Of a DNA stretch of 64,000 bases, positions 53,120 to 62,867 are shown piece after piece. The notes beneath the pieces are model-generated. The model was not told the DNA's origin, ran no database searches, and was given only the letters and a program-made list of their open reading frames with translations. Both the position numbers and the translations under genes were made by a program. The stretch comes from JAGPDB01 sp046331265 (lineage in GTDB: Bacteria; Actinomycetota; Acidimicrobiia; IMCC26256; JAGPDB01): the NCBI GenBank assembly GCA_046331265.1, contig JAXLRE010000001.1:62001-126000 (forward strand). Reading direction: 5' to 3'. The stretch's first letter is position 1. Each line of letters opens with the position of its first letter.

Positions 53120-54203
53120 CTGCTTGTCCTATATCCAGTTGAGACAAAACTACTTGGAAACCATTGTCTGTAAGTTTATTAATCAATATTTCACTGTGCT
53201 CAGGTGATACAACCAAACTTAAAACACCACGGTCTTCTTCAAGAGAATGGAGAATTTTTATATCATAAATGTTGATGTCTTGAGTAAGTCCAGCAATCTT
53301 CGCAAGGACGCCTGGAGTATCAGGAACAGGAACCAATAACTCACATAGATGTTCTAATCGTCTTGCTGCATCAGGTAGAGACTGTCTAGCTTTTCTTGTT
53401 CTTATAAATAGCTTCTCAATTGCGTCTGCATTATGAGTTTCAATATTACTTTTTAATTTTTCTAGCTCGGAAATGTATACGCTTAATTGCTCTGCGATTT
53501 CTTCTGCGTTCATATCTACAATATCCAGCCACATTTTTGTATTGCTTGCTGCTATTCTCGTCATATCACGGAACCCTCCGCCAGCAAGGCGAAGTATAAT
53601 CTCGTTTTCCACAGAACTCTTTTTTGCTAAGTCCATCAAAACAGCTGAGGCTAAATGAGGTAAATGGCTAATACCTGCGACAAGCTGATCGTGCTGTTCC
53701 GTGGACAAGACACAATGTTCAGCACCCAACGCAGAAATAAAAGTTTCGATTATAGAAACATTTTTTAGCGATGAATTTCTGGGAGGAACTAAAACCCACA
53801 TTTTTTGATAAAAAAGATTTTCTCTAGCGGCATCTATGCCAGATTGTTCTGATCCAGCCATTGGATGACCACCAATAAAGTTATTTCTTAAATTTTCATC
53901 AAGCGTTTCAACAAATTCACAGACTTGTTTTTTTACTGAAGAGACATCCGTGACAATTGCTGTTCCTGATAACGCTGTTTCTAAATATTTAATTGTTTCT
54001 TTTGGCGGCGTACACAAAACGATGATGTCGCATGTATTCGACATTGATTCAATCGATTCTAATGAATTAATAATTTGATTAGATATTGCAGTTTGAATCG
54101 CATTATCAGAAATATCGAATCCGCTTACTTCGTACTCTAATTTTTTAGCTCCTAAAGCGATAGATCCACCGATTAGACCTAATCCAACAATCCCGATTTT
54201 CAT
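53109..54203 (-). CDS. tyrA: Prephenate dehydrogenase with ACT domain
   Basis: TyrA oxidatively decarboxylates prephenate to 4-hydroxyphenylpyruvate for tyrosine. The 364-aa protein has the NAD-binding 'IGIVGLGLIGGSIALGAKKL', 'VLCTPPKETIKYL', 'FIGGHPMAGSEQSGIDAA' and 'SHLPHLASAVLMDLA'. Residues about 290-355 look like an ACT regulatory domain ('VPVPDTPGVLAKIAGLTQDI'). It begins 3 bp after aroH. Confidence 0.92.
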   Translation of the reverse strand: MKIGIVGLGLIGGSIALGAKKLEYEVSGFDISDNAIQTAISNQIINSLESIESMSNTCDIIVLCTPPKETIKYLETALSGTAIVTDVSSVKKQVCEFVETLDENLRNNFIGGHPMAGSEQSGIDAARENLFYQKMWVLVPPRNSSLKNVSIIETFISALGAEHCVLSTEQHDQLVAGISHLPHLASAVLMDLAKKSSVENEIILRLAGGGFRDMTRIAASNTKMWLDIVDMNAEEIAEQLSVYISELEKLKSNIETHNADAIEKLFIRTRKARQSLPDAARRLEHLCELLVPVPDTPGVLAKIAGLTQDINIYDIKILHSLEEDRGVLSLVVSPEHSEILINKLTDNGFQVVLSQLDIGQADED

Positions 54204-54206
54204 TTA

Positions 54207-54572
54207 CTATTCCTTGACCAGGTCTTTCCTTAAGTTCTTTGCTTCACCTAAAAATATATGACTAACTTCTGAACGAGAAATATCAGCATCTACATGCATC
54301 ATTACTCTTATGCACCTTGGCATTGATCCCTCTATTTCTAGTTCTTGTGCACACATTAATGGAATATCATCAAGTCCTAATCCACGAGCTGCAGTTGCTG
54401 GAAATTCTTTTGTTAAATCTCTAGTTGCACTGAATAGTATCGAAATTATTTGAGACTGATCTAATGAATTTTTATCGATCATTTCTTTCACTAAAGCTTG
54501 TGTCGCAGACGTAATGTCTTCTTTTGTGTTTTGGGAACATGTTGTTGCTCCCCTAATTGCAAGAAAAGTCAT
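54207..54572 (-). CDS. aroH: Monofunctional chorismate mutase, AroH type
   Basis: AroH converts chorismate to prephenate for TyrA. The 121-aa protein has the AroH layout: 'AIRGATTCSQNTKEDITSAT', 'IISILFSATRDLTKEFPATA', 'GLGLDDIPLMCAQELEIEGS' and 'CIRVMMHVDAD', with the active-site Arg, Cys and Glu in these segments. It precedes tyrA and aroA, giving an aromatic-acid operon. Confidence 0.93.
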   Translation of the reverse strand: MTFLAIRGATTCSQNTKEDITSATQALVKEMIDKNSLDQSQIISILFSATRDLTKEFPATAARGLGLDDIPLMCAQELEIEGSMPRCIRVMMHVDADISRSEVSHIFLGEAKNLRKDLVKE

Positions 54573-54581
54573 AGGTATACG

Positions 54582-55312
54582 CTAGTTGATAGAGCCTTCG
54601 CATGCCTGGTACAGCTCATGCACTTCAGCTAAAGAAAGCTTTCGATATTGACCAATTTGTAATTTAGGATCTTTTATAGGTCCAATTCTGGTGCGCATTA
54701 GTAAACGAAATTACTTCATGACCTATTGCTCTACACATACGTCTTATTTGCCTGTTTTTACCTTCATGGATAGTTATTTCTAAGAGAGTGTCGCTGAACT
54801 TCTTGCTAATACTTTCACTTTTGATTTAGCTGTTAATCCATCCTCGAGTTCTACTCCACTCTCTAATAATTCAATATTTTTTGACTGTGCCATGACCACT
54901 AGCTCGAACTATATATGTTTATTACCCGTGTTTAGGATGAGTAATTTTATAAGTTAAATCACCATCATTCCGTTAATATGATTAAACCTGTTGTATTACT
55001 GTCTAACCTTCCAACTGGAAAAATGCGTGAGTCTGTCTCAATTAAATCAACAACAGTTTTACGTCCCCTATCATCGCTAGAAGATGAAAGTACGTCTAGT
55101 GGTTTGTTCAATAGAAAATACTGCAGATCGGGATTAAGTGGAACAGGTTGATTATCAAATTCGATTTCATCATCAACTCCAGCTTTATCACCTATTTTAG
55201 ATACAACTCCATTTACTTTATTCTTTCTTCGGCTATATATTCTTCGATTTTACGCCTAGATGCTAAACCTGCATTTGCTGAAAGTAATTTTTGTAAATAA
55301 TGTTTTTTCATT
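54582..55312 (-). pseudogene. rluB: Pseudouridine synthase RluB/RsuA family, frameshifted
   Basis: The gene for a 23S rRNA pseudouridine synthase. Reading across frames gives an S4-like start ('LQKLLSANAGLASRRKIEEY'), then 'YFLLNKPLDVLSSSSDDRG', the catalytic-Asp block 'FPVGRLDSNTTGLIILT' + NDGD, 'KITHPKHG', 'EGKNRQIRRMCRAIGHEV' and the C-terminal 'IGPIKDPKLQIGQYRKLSL'. At least five or six single-base frame changes occur (examples near AATAAAGTAA, ACGGAATGATGG and ACTCTCTTAG on the - strand). All protein blocks are conserved, so sequence error is likelier than a dead gene. Confidence 0.8.
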
Positions 55313-55320
55313 CAAAGTGT

Positions 55321-55885
55321 TTAGCCTAATAATGATTTCTCAAACTGTTCCATGATGGATGCATCTGGAACGAAATCCTCCCAGGCTTGGAAGCTGAGAT
55401 AAAGAAGTTAAACCTAATCGCTCTAGAAATTCTGGAGTCGTTCCATATAAAATTGCCTGACCTGGCCCAGAATCTCTAGCAATCTCAGATATGTATCCTC
55501 GAGATTCTAAAGTTTTAATAACGCTGTCAACATTAACACCTCTAATTGATGCTATCTGTCCACGACTTACTGGTTGTTTATAAGCAATAACAGCAAGTGT
55601 TTCCATTGCAGAAGACGATAGTCTTGCGTGCATTGGTTCTTTAATAAATTTAGCTACAACGTCATGTGCTTCGGGTGAAGTTACAAAGCGATAACCTGAT
55701 TCAACTTTATTAATACGAAAACCTTTACTTGTGTTTATATATGACTCATTTAAAGAAGCGATGGAGTCATCTATTTGTTGCTCCTCGCATTCAAGTAAAT
55801 CTGCGATAATCGCAGAAGATACAGGTTCTGATGCTGCCATTAGTATGGCTTCAATATATGTATTTAAATTTTGTAAGCTATCCAT
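55321..55885 (-). CDS. scpB: Segregation and condensation protein B (ScpB), C-terminal frameshift
   Basis: ScpB is a winged-helix subunit that, with ScpA, helps SMC condense and segregate the chromosome. The intact frame runs 55340-55885 (181 aa), starting 'LQNLNTYIEAILMAASEPVS' and including 'VIAYKQPVSRGQIASIRGVN'. The last residues change frame; dropping one G of a GGG run near 55381 restores 'SLEDFVPDASIMEQFEKSLL' and a stop at 55321. It partly overlaps scpA. Confidence 0.85.
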
Positions 55886-55905
55886 GATTCTCCGTTAATT
55901 CTGAT

Positions 55906-56696
55906 TTAGTTACAGGTTCTTCCGCCCCAGTCGTCAACATTTACATCTATATCTTCACTCGCTTGTTCATCTAGCAAAGTAATCTCAAAGATCTCCAAAT
56001 GTACAGGCTGCTTCAATCTCAATGAATCCTTGCTTGGCAAGCTCTAATATTCCAAGAAAATTAACAACAATAAATAATTTTGAGGCGCATTCTTCATTAG
56101 TTCTTTAAAAGAAGAGTTTTTAACAACTTTGAGCTTATGCATAAGATCGTTAACTGCTTCTTTGACTGAAATTGTCGAATCATGCAAGTGTACAATCGAG
56201 ACTTGCGGCTTTTTCAATGGCAGTAAAGACTTTGATATATGCCTTAAACTTCTCTAGCGCAGTTCTTTTCCAACGGATCAGGAGTCATAGAGAAGAATGG
56301 TTCTTCTACAGGCATTTGTTTAGCTCGAGATAGAGATGCTTTTGAGATCATGGAATTAAATGTTTCAACATCTTTAAATGTCTTGCATTCCAGAAGACGT
56401 GCCAATAGTAGATCTCGGTATTCGAATTGTAAAAATTCTTCGTCTAAATCAACGTTTTCTGGTTTTGGAAGCAAGCGTTTAACTTTGATCTCGACAAGAG
56501 TTGAAGCGATAAGTAGAAATTCAGTTGCAACTTCTAGATCAATTTTCTGATCTTGAAGTGATTCACTTTCCTTAAGAAAAGCTTCAATAATTGAACTTAA
56601 TTCGACTTCCCAAATATCGACGTCATCAGACATGATTAATTGCAATAAGAGCTCAAATGGTCCTTTGTACACGTCCGTTGTGATTTCGTAGCTCAT
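55906..56696 (-). pseudogene. scpA: Segregation and condensation protein A (ScpA), frameshifted
   Basis: ScpA is the kleisin of the SMC-ScpAB complex. The first 145 residues are intact: 'YKGPFELLLQLIMSDDVDIW', 'LEVATEFLLIASTLVEIKVK', 'FLQFEYRDLLLARLLECKTF'. The rest is found in other frames: 'HLHDSTISVKEAVNDLMHKL', 'FIVVNFLGILELAKQGFIEI'. Several one-base shifts separate them. The true stop may be a few bases nearer scpB (about 55880). Conserved residues in every piece argue for sequence error. Confidence 0.8.
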
Positions 56697-56762
56697 TGGA
56701 AGATATTCTAGCCCAATTTATCTATTTAATCGTTCAAAGAGTGTCAGCTTGGATAAATAAAT

Positions 56763-57279
56763 TCACATTACAGCGTTGATTTTCGCTTGGAGACTGCCCA
56801 GCAAAATCGCCATGATGAAATAATGTTGCCTGATAATAAATTCACTTTCATATAATTGCTTGATTATGTCTGCACTAATTTGAGAATGGTCAACATAAAT
56901 ACCAATTCTCGCAAGAAATTTAGATTTCGAATTAATTAATTTTTCGTGCTTTCTTTTCGGGATAAAACCTAAAATCATCCAGCATAACTACTACCCTTTG
57001 AGTTACCAGCTTGGCAATCTTTCTTAATACATCGTGGAAAAAGCTAGCAATAATTAATTCCTCATCTTTTGGCCTATTAGCTCCTGTAAAGATTTGGTTA
57101 CATTTTTGGTAGACAAGTAATCCATGCCTCTGGTCGCATAACGGCTGTGAGTAAAACAACGAACGTAATTGTTCATCTAGAGAATCACGTACAAATTGGT
57201 GTTCGCTATCCGATAACGGCTTAGGAAAGTACGATTGGTAAATTCGTACAAATCTGTGTCGTATGAAACTTAAATTCAT
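56763..57279 (-). pseudogene. HD-domain protein, frameshifted
   Basis: Two overlapping frames (56932-57279 and 56763-56978) form one protein of about 170 aa. The first has a His residue ('DQRHGLLVYQKCNQIF'), and 20-odd residues later 'ELIIASFFHDVLRKIAKL', which fits an HD-type metal-dependent phosphohydrolase. The second has 'FLARIGIYVDHSQISADIIK', like the later helix of actinobacterial HD proteins. The joint and the C-terminal end are uncertain because of frameshifts. The gene lies between xerD and scpA, where actinobacteria often have parA. Confidence 0.45.
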
Positions 57280-57298
57280 TAACGAATAATGCTAGCGA

Positions 57299-58196
57299 CT
57301 ATTTCGCTCTAGGGTGAGATCGCTCGTAGAGTTTTTGCAATCGAGCTTGATCTACCGCTGTATATCTTTGTGTGGTTGCTAACGAAGCATGGCCAAGTAG
57401 TTGTTGCACAACTCGCATATCAGCACCATTCTCAAGAAGATGCGTTGCGAAACTATGCCTAAAAGCATGCGGCCAAATTTTCTTATCTAGTTTTACTTTT
57501 TTTGCTGCATTTTTTTTACAACATCATAAATGGCCTGTCTCGTCATTTCAGTTCCGCGCAAGGACAGAAACATCGCATTCGTTGCATTTCCTTGTTTTCG
57601 TTTAGCGATAAGTTCTGGTCGTATGGTAATGATATTGTTTTAGAGCTTCAATTGCTTTACGTCCAATAGGTACAACTCTTTCTTTTGACCCCTTTCCAAA
57701 AACTCTAATAACTCTATTTTCATAATCAATATCTTTAGTTTCCAGGTTCACAACTTCACTAATTCGAGTTCCGGTTGCATATAAAAGCTCACATATAGCA
57801 AGGTCTCGTTTATCTTTATCTGAAGATGTAAATGTTCCTAAAATTAAATCGATTTCATCCCTTGATAAGGCATGCGGTTCACCAAGTGGCACTTTTACCA
57901 AAGGAATATCATTTATATTTACAACTTTCTGATCACACTCATTTCACAAAATCTAAAACTTCGAAGCGTTGCGATTGTTCTAGCTCGAGAAGCTGGTGAT
58001 AGCTCTTTTTCGCTAGGGCTATTAATAAATGTTGACACATCTTTTAATGTTATTTTTTCAACATCTTTATTTTGAAAACACCTTTTGCTCTATTTAAATC
58101 TCTTCGATACATTTAGATATTGTTTGAAAAACCTTTAACGCTAATGCAGTAATCTAAAAATTCGTTCCTTGCGGTATCAAAATGCAAAGCGGGCAT
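57299..58196 (-). pseudogene. xerD: Tyrosine recombinase XerD (or XerC), frameshifted
   Basis: XerC/XerD resolve chromosome dimers at dif. Joining frames from the ATG at 58196 gives 'FLDYCISVKGFSNNTI', 'LSPASRARTIATLRSF', then an intact middle (57602-57901) with 'LLYATGTRISEVVNLETKDI', containing the first catalytic Arg, and finally 'HAFRHSFATHLLENGADMRV' (HxxR), 'QQLLGHASLATTQRYTAVDQ' (GH and the Tyr nucleophile). Position in the pyrG-nudix-xer-scp cluster suggests XerD. At least four one-base frame shifts interrupt it; all active-site residues are present in the pieces. Confidence 0.82.
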
Positions 58197-58211
58197 ATAT
58201 TTATTATAAAT

Positions 58212-58763
58212 CTACAATGATTGGGCAAGATATTTTTTAGCTAAATGGAGGTTAACAATTGTTTTTCCGTCACGAATAGTTCCGTCATACGTCCATTCAA
58301 TCGCTTGCTCTAGCGAAACAACTATTCGTTCTGCTAGCTCTTCTTCTACTCCATCTGGAATATTATTCTCAATAAATTTCGCATTTTTAGCTAAGAACAT
58401 GAATATTTTTTCATCGGTGAAACCTGGGGATGTATGAATCCAGCCCAACTCGATTACTTCGTCTGCAGCAACTGCAATTTCTTCTATTAATTCACGTTTC
58501 GCACAATCGATTAGATCTTCTCCAGATACATCTCGTCTGCCAGCCACTGCTTCTAAAGATAGATCATTAATTGAAGAGCGGTACTGCTTTATTAAAACAA
58601 TGTTTCCGTCTTCTAAAATTGGAACGACTGCAACAGCTCCTATATGTGCAATACAGATACGCTCAAAAAAAGTTTCACTTGCATCTTCTACAACGCTATC
58701 TCTGACAACAGAAATAAACCCAAAATCGTCTAATACTTCTCTATTTTCTCTGATAAAAGCCAT
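58212..58763 (-). CDS. NUDIX hydrolase (ADP-ribose pyrophosphatase-like)
   Basis: The 183-aa protein has the NUDIX box in the form 'GRRDVSGEDLIDCAKRELIE' + EIAV (GX5EX7REUXEE). 'AVVPILEDGNIVLIKQYR' and 'SPGFTDEKIFMFLAKN' match ADP-ribose pyrophosphatases, which clear ADP-ribose or related nucleoside diphosphate sugars. It is coupled to pyrG (2-bp gap), the actinobacterial order pyrG-nudix-xerD. Confidence 0.88.
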   Translation of the reverse strand: MAFIRENREVLDDFGFISVVRDSVVEDASETFFERICIAHIGAVAVVPILEDGNIVLIKQYRSSINDLSLEAVAGRRDVSGEDLIDCAKRELIEEIAVAADEVIELGWIHTSPGFTDEKIFMFLAKNAKFIENNIPDGVEEELAERIVVSLEQAIEWTYDGTIRDGKTIVNLHLAKKYLAQSL

Positions 58764-58765
58764 GC

Positions 58766-60412
58766 TTAAACAACTTGAGGCGTTTTCTCATCTGCATTTA
58801 TTGGATTGTCATACCTTGCAGATTTAGCTGCAGCAACAAGACCAGCAAATAGTGGATGTGGTTCGTCAGGACGTGATTTAAACTCAGGATGAGCTTGTGT
58901 TGCAATATAGAAAGGATGCATTTTTTTGTCTAATTCTATAAATTCAACTAATTCTCCATCAGGAGAAGTCCCAGAGATAACTAAGCCTTTGTCTATTAGC
59001 TCTTGACGATACTTATTATTTACTTCATATCTATGTCGATGACGTTCATAAACAATATCTGAGCCGTAAAGTTCTTTAGCTAAAGTTCCTTCTAGCAATT
59101 TTGCAGGGTAACTTCCTAATCTCATAGATGCACCCATATCGATTACGTCACGTTGATGATGCATTAAATCAATAACAGGATATTTTGTTTCTGGATCGAA
59201 CTCAGACGAGTTGGCATTATCCATTAAACAAATATCACGCGCAAAAGAAATAACAGCACATTGCATACCCAAACACAAACCTAAAAACGGGATATTATTT
59301 TCACGGGCATAGCTAGCTGCTGCAACTTTTCCTTCAATTCCTCTGAAACCAAATCCACCAGGAATAACAACAGCATCAACTCCGTCGAATGCATCTTTTG
59401 TCAACAATCCATCTGCTTCATCAGAGGCAATCCATTTAATTTCTACATGTGCACCACAGGAGTATCCACCATGCTTTAATGATTCAACAACACTTAAATA
59501 AGCATCAGGCAGATTTACGTACTTACCAACTAGCCCAACTACCACTGTATCTTTAGCATTGTTGACTCTTGATACAAGTTCTTTCCAACTAGTTAGATCA
59601 GGTTCAGGTGCATCAATCGCCAAAGTTGAACAAACATAGCTATCTAGACCTTCTTCATTTAGAACTAACGGGATGTCGTAAAGGCTTTGTGCATCAACGG
59701 CAGAAACAACTCCCTCAACAGGTACGTCGCATTGCTGAGAAATCTTTTCTTTTAAATGAGCTGAAATTGCTCTGTCGCTTCTGCAGACAATTGCATCTGG
59801 ACTTATACCTCGACTACGAAGTTCAGCGACACTATGTTGTGTAGGCTTTGTCTTTTGTTCATGGCTAGGTCCAATAAATGGAATTAATGTAACGTGTATA
59901 TAGAAAACGTTTTGGCGACCAACATCATTTCTAAATTGTCTAATCGCCTCTAGAAAAGGCAAAATTTCGATGTCTCCAACAGTACCGCCCACTTCAGTAA
60001 TAACAACATCAACATCTGCAGCAGCTAAAGCATTAATTCGAGATTTGATTTCATTTGTAATATGAGGAATAACTTGTACAGTTTCGCCCAAGTATTCCCC
60101 TCGGCGTTCTTTCGCTAAAACAGTTTGATATATAGATCCTGTCGTGGCGTTGCTAGCTCTGTTTAGATTCACGTTAACGAAACGTTCGTAATGACCAAGG
60201 TCTAAATCAGTCTCTCCACCATCTTCAGTTACAAAAACTTCACCATGTTGAAAAGGATTCATGGTTCCTGGATCGACATTGATATATGGATCGAGTTTTT
60301 GAAGTCGTACGCTTAATCCTCTGCTTTTTAACAAACGTCCTAAAGAAGCAGCTGTTAAACCTTTGCCTAAACTAGAAGCAACCCCGCCAGTTACAAATAT
60401 ATGTTTTGTCAC
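58766..60412 (-). CDS. pyrG: CTP synthase
   Basis: PyrG aminates UTP to CTP with glutamine. The 548-aa protein has the synthetase domain start 'KHIFVTGGVASSLGKGLTAA', 'LKLDPYINVDPGTMNPFQHG'-type sequence and 'EVGGTVGDIEILPFLEAIRQ', then a glutamine amidotransferase domain with the nucleophile Cys in 'IPFLGLCLGMQCAVISFAR' and His/Glu in 'ATQAHPEFKSRPDEPHPLF'. The start appears to be GTG. Confidence 0.97.
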   Translation of the reverse strand: MTKHIFVTGGVASSLGKGLTAASLGRLLKSRGLSVRLQKLDPYINVDPGTMNPFQHGEVFVTEDGGETDLDLGHYERFVNVNLNRASNATTGSIYQTVLAKERRGEYLGETVQVIPHITNEIKSRINALAAADVDVVITEVGGTVGDIEILPFLEAIRQFRNDVGRQNVFYIHVTLIPFIGPSHEQKTKPTQHSVAELRSRGISPDAIVCRSDRAISAHLKEKISQQCDVPVEGVVSAVDAQSLYDIPLVLNEEGLDSYVCSTLAIDAPEPDLTSWKELVSRVNNAKDTVVVGLVGKYVNLPDAYLSVVESLKHGGYSCGAHVEIKWIASDEADGLLTKDAFDGVDAVVIPGGFGFRGIEGKVAAASYARENNIPFLGLCLGMQCAVISFARDICLMDNANSSEFDPETKYPVIDLMHHQRDVIDMGASMRLGSYPAKLLEGTLAKELYGSDIVYERHRHRYEVNNKYRQELIDKGLVISGTSPDGELVEFIELDKKMHPFYIATQAHPEFKSRPDEPHPLFAGLVAAAKSARYDNPINADEKTPQVV

Positions 60413-60445
60413 GGGAGATCATTATATCATAAAAAATCTGTTTCA

Positions 60446-61303
60446 TTAAGTCCGATCCCTTTTTAACCATTGTTTACGCTCTTGTTTCTGGCCTAAAGAA
60501 TCTAAAAATCGTAAAGGATAGATTTTATCTATTATTTTCGAAAATGAAATGAATTCTGAAACAAGATTAAGCAACAGTGCAAAAACAAGTATAAGTAGCG
60601 TTGATTCGAGATTAAGTAAATTTATAGTTATAAAGCCGACTACGGCTCCTATAGCATTTGAGCCAATATCGCCGAGCATAAATTTTTCTCTTAAATCAAA
60701 AATCAGAGAGCAAACAAGAACAGTTACCAAAAAATATGCATTTATTGAAAAGTTCGAGACGTTAAAGGCAAAAAGTAAAGCAATCCATAAAATTGAATAT
60801 TTAGTTGTTCTTCCTGGAGCTAAATCGAACAAATTAAATAAGTTCACTATTAACGATATAGTTATTACATCAATAATAAATTCAAGATATCCATTAGATT
60901 TAATTTCAGAGGATATTGCAATTGCCGTAATTGCAGGTCCTCCAAATATTTTCATTGCACCTGTTGTAACATTTCCTTTAACTAGTTGTTTTATATGTCC
61001 TTTAAATCCTTGGCTTGATTTATCTCCAATTAAATCATCAATCAGCCCAAAAAAAGAAAATCCGAGAATGACAATTAGCATATTATTTGTAAATAAATAT
61101 TTACTACTAATGTTTGGAATAACTGCAAGAATCAAAGCAAATAGAAAGATTGAACAAACAAGTATTAAACCACCTATCGTAGATATCGATTGCCCTCGGT
61201 AATTGTTTCTAAGCAAATTCTCTTGGTTTATTGTTTTATTTATGAAGAAATAACAAATTAAATACGAGAGTAATCCACCTAGTACAAAAAGAAATACTGC
61301 CAT
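60446..61303 (-). CDS. MraY/WecA-like phospho-sugar transferase family membrane protein
   Basis: The 285-aa polytopic protein resembles the polyprenyl-phosphate:UDP-HexNAc-1-P transferase family. Seen are 'RGQSISTIGGLILV', the Asp pair in 'FFGLIDDLIGDKSSQG', and 'VNLFNLFDLAPGRTTK' in place of the usual N-x-x-D-G motif, and 'FMLGDIGSNAIGAVVG'. About nine membrane helices are visible. It is shorter than MraY or WecA and lacks a clear HxxH-like motif near the end. Position next to murJ, mctB and steA suggests an envelope role; the exact reaction is unknown. Confidence 0.72.
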   Translation of the reverse strand: MAVFLFVLGGLLSYLICYFFINKTINQENLLRNNYRGQSISTIGGLILVCSIFLFALILAVIPNISSKYLFTNNMLIVILGFSFFGLIDDLIGDKSSQGFKGHIKQLVKGNVTTGAMKIFGGPAITAIAISSEIKSNGYLEFIIDVITISLIVNLFNLFDLAPGRTTKYSILWIALLFAFNVSNFSINAYFLVTVLVCSLIFDLREKFMLGDIGSNAIGAVVGFITINLLNLESTLLILVFALLLNLVSEFISFSKIIDKIYPLRFLDSLGQKQERKQWLKRDRT

Positions 61304-61307
61304 AGAT

Positions 61308-62867
61308 CTAACCTTTACCTAATCTCAATTTTAAACTTGCTAAAGATATTTTTGAACGATATTTCAGGGGTAGGGCTATGTAAACAATCATTATGTTTAT
61401 CAAAGTAAATACGAACAAGTAGCTTATAGCAAATATTTTTGATGAGAAATCAAATAAATTAGTTATAAAGTAAAAAGTGGCCGCATAAACAACAGATGCT
61501 CCTATCACCATTAACGTTGATTTGTCAGGCAACACCTTATAGTTCTGAACTCTTAGTTTCACTGATAGATAAAACGCTGACAATAAATAAGTAACACTAT
61601 GACATAATCCCATAATTATTACTAGAGAATTGCCACTGACATGTCTTGACGCAACGTAACTTACGCCGCATGTTATAAATGTTGCAACTAATACAGTCAA
61701 CGCAGGTAATCGAACATTTGATTTAGCAAAATAAACACGAGATGTAGCTTGATAAATACTATACGGAACGATTCCTAAAACCAAAGTGATAAAAGCAATT
61801 TCAACCATATCTCGACCTGAACCAGCCTTGCCCTGAGCAACAATGCTTGTTAAAGGGGCACTCATAGCGATAATAAACGCAGTCGATATAACCATAGGGA
61901 TATAAGTCCAACGCAACATGTTTTTCACATGTGATTCAAAATAATGTTTTTCGTGTGTTCGAATAGCTGTTAACGAAAGATCAGGTAACAATACAGTTGA
62001 AAACGATTGCGAAATAATCGCATAAGGTGCCAAGAAAAACACGTATGCAAGTTGATAAGCAACTACTGCCCCGTTTAATTTATTTCCTATATATAAAGTA
62101 ATACCTAAAATAATTGCCGCACTTGCTTGAATCGCTACAGCCCATGTACTTGACGAAAGAACTTTAAGACCATCTTTTAAATTAAAGTTTGGCATGAAAC
62201 TAAAACCGTTTTTCATTGCAGACACAACAGGTATAGCTATGTAGGCGATACATGCCCCTGTACCCGCTATCGACAATATAATTGTGTCTACTGTTTCAAT
62301 TTTAGTTATATCGACATTTCTAAAGTAGTGAAAAATTATTAATACAGCCATTATAAAAATTGATCCACCAATTGGTGCAATAACTTGCGCAATAAACTTC
62401 TTTTTTGCATTTAATGCAGCAACAGCAACAGCTCCAATGCCATATAAAACTACTTGAGGAATAAAAAACCTAAGGAGTATAGTTCCCGTTCGAATTTGAT
62501 CATCTCGAGTCAGAATAGGAGCACGAGCAAAAAGTAATTCTGAAATTTGCTGAGCAAAAACAACACCAACAATAGCTACAAAACCTAAAAAGATAATAAC
62601 TAGAGTTATCAAAGATGAAACAAGGTTTTTTAGTTCTCTTTCGCTTTTATCTAGAGCATGTACAAGTTGGGGAATAATTGCTGCAGATAATGCCCCTGCT
62701 GCAAGTAGATCAAATAAAACATTAGATACAGCATTTGAAGATTGAAAAGTATTACCTAAAGCTGTTGTCCCTAAAACAGCGGAAATAACAATGATTCTTA
62801 TGAAGCCTAGCGCTCTAGAAACAACTGTTGCTCCAGCTAAAGAAGCTATTGCTTTTCTACTTGTCAT
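61308..62867 (-). CDS. murJ: Lipid II flippase MurJ (MviN)
   Basis: MurJ flips lipid-linked peptidoglycan precursor across the membrane. The 519-aa protein has about 14 membrane segments and the family start 'TVVSRALGFIRIIVISAVLG', with 'SNAVSNVLFDLLAAGALSAA' and 'FARAPILTRDDQIRTG'-like sequence. Its start overlaps mctB by 4 bp. It lacks the extra cytoplasmic pseudokinase domain of the mycobacterial MviN. Confidence 0.92.
   Translation of the reverse strand: MTSRKAIASLAGATVVSRALGFIRIIVISAVLGTTALGNTFQSSNAVSNVLFDLLAAGALSAAIIPQLVHALDKSERELKNLVSSLITLVIIFLGFVAIVGVVFAQQISELLFARAPILTRDDQIRTGTILLRFFIPQVVLYGIGAVAVAALNAKKKFIAQVIAPIGGSIFIMAVLIIFHYFRNVDITKIETVDTIILSIAGTGACIAYIAIPVVSAMKNGFSFMPNFNLKDGLKVLSSSTWAVAIQASAAIILGITLYIGNKLNGAVVAYQLAYVFFLAPYAIISQSFSTVLLPDLSLTAIRTHEKHYFESHVKNMLRWTYIPMVISTAFIIAMSAPLTSIVAQGKAGSGRDMVEIAFITLVLGIVPYSIYQATSRVYFAKSNVRLPALTVLVATFITCGVSYVASRHVSGNSLVIIMGLCHSVTYLLSAFYLSVKLRVQNYKVLPDKSTLMVIGASVVYAATFYFITNLFDFSSKIFAISYLFVFTLINIMIVYIALPLKYRSKISLASLKLRLGKG

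Noticed and set aside
54582..58196. Recent inactivation of the scp-xer region by a mobile element
   Set aside because: No transposase, no target-site duplication and no inserted DNA are seen. The damage is only single-base shifts with conserved residues kept.
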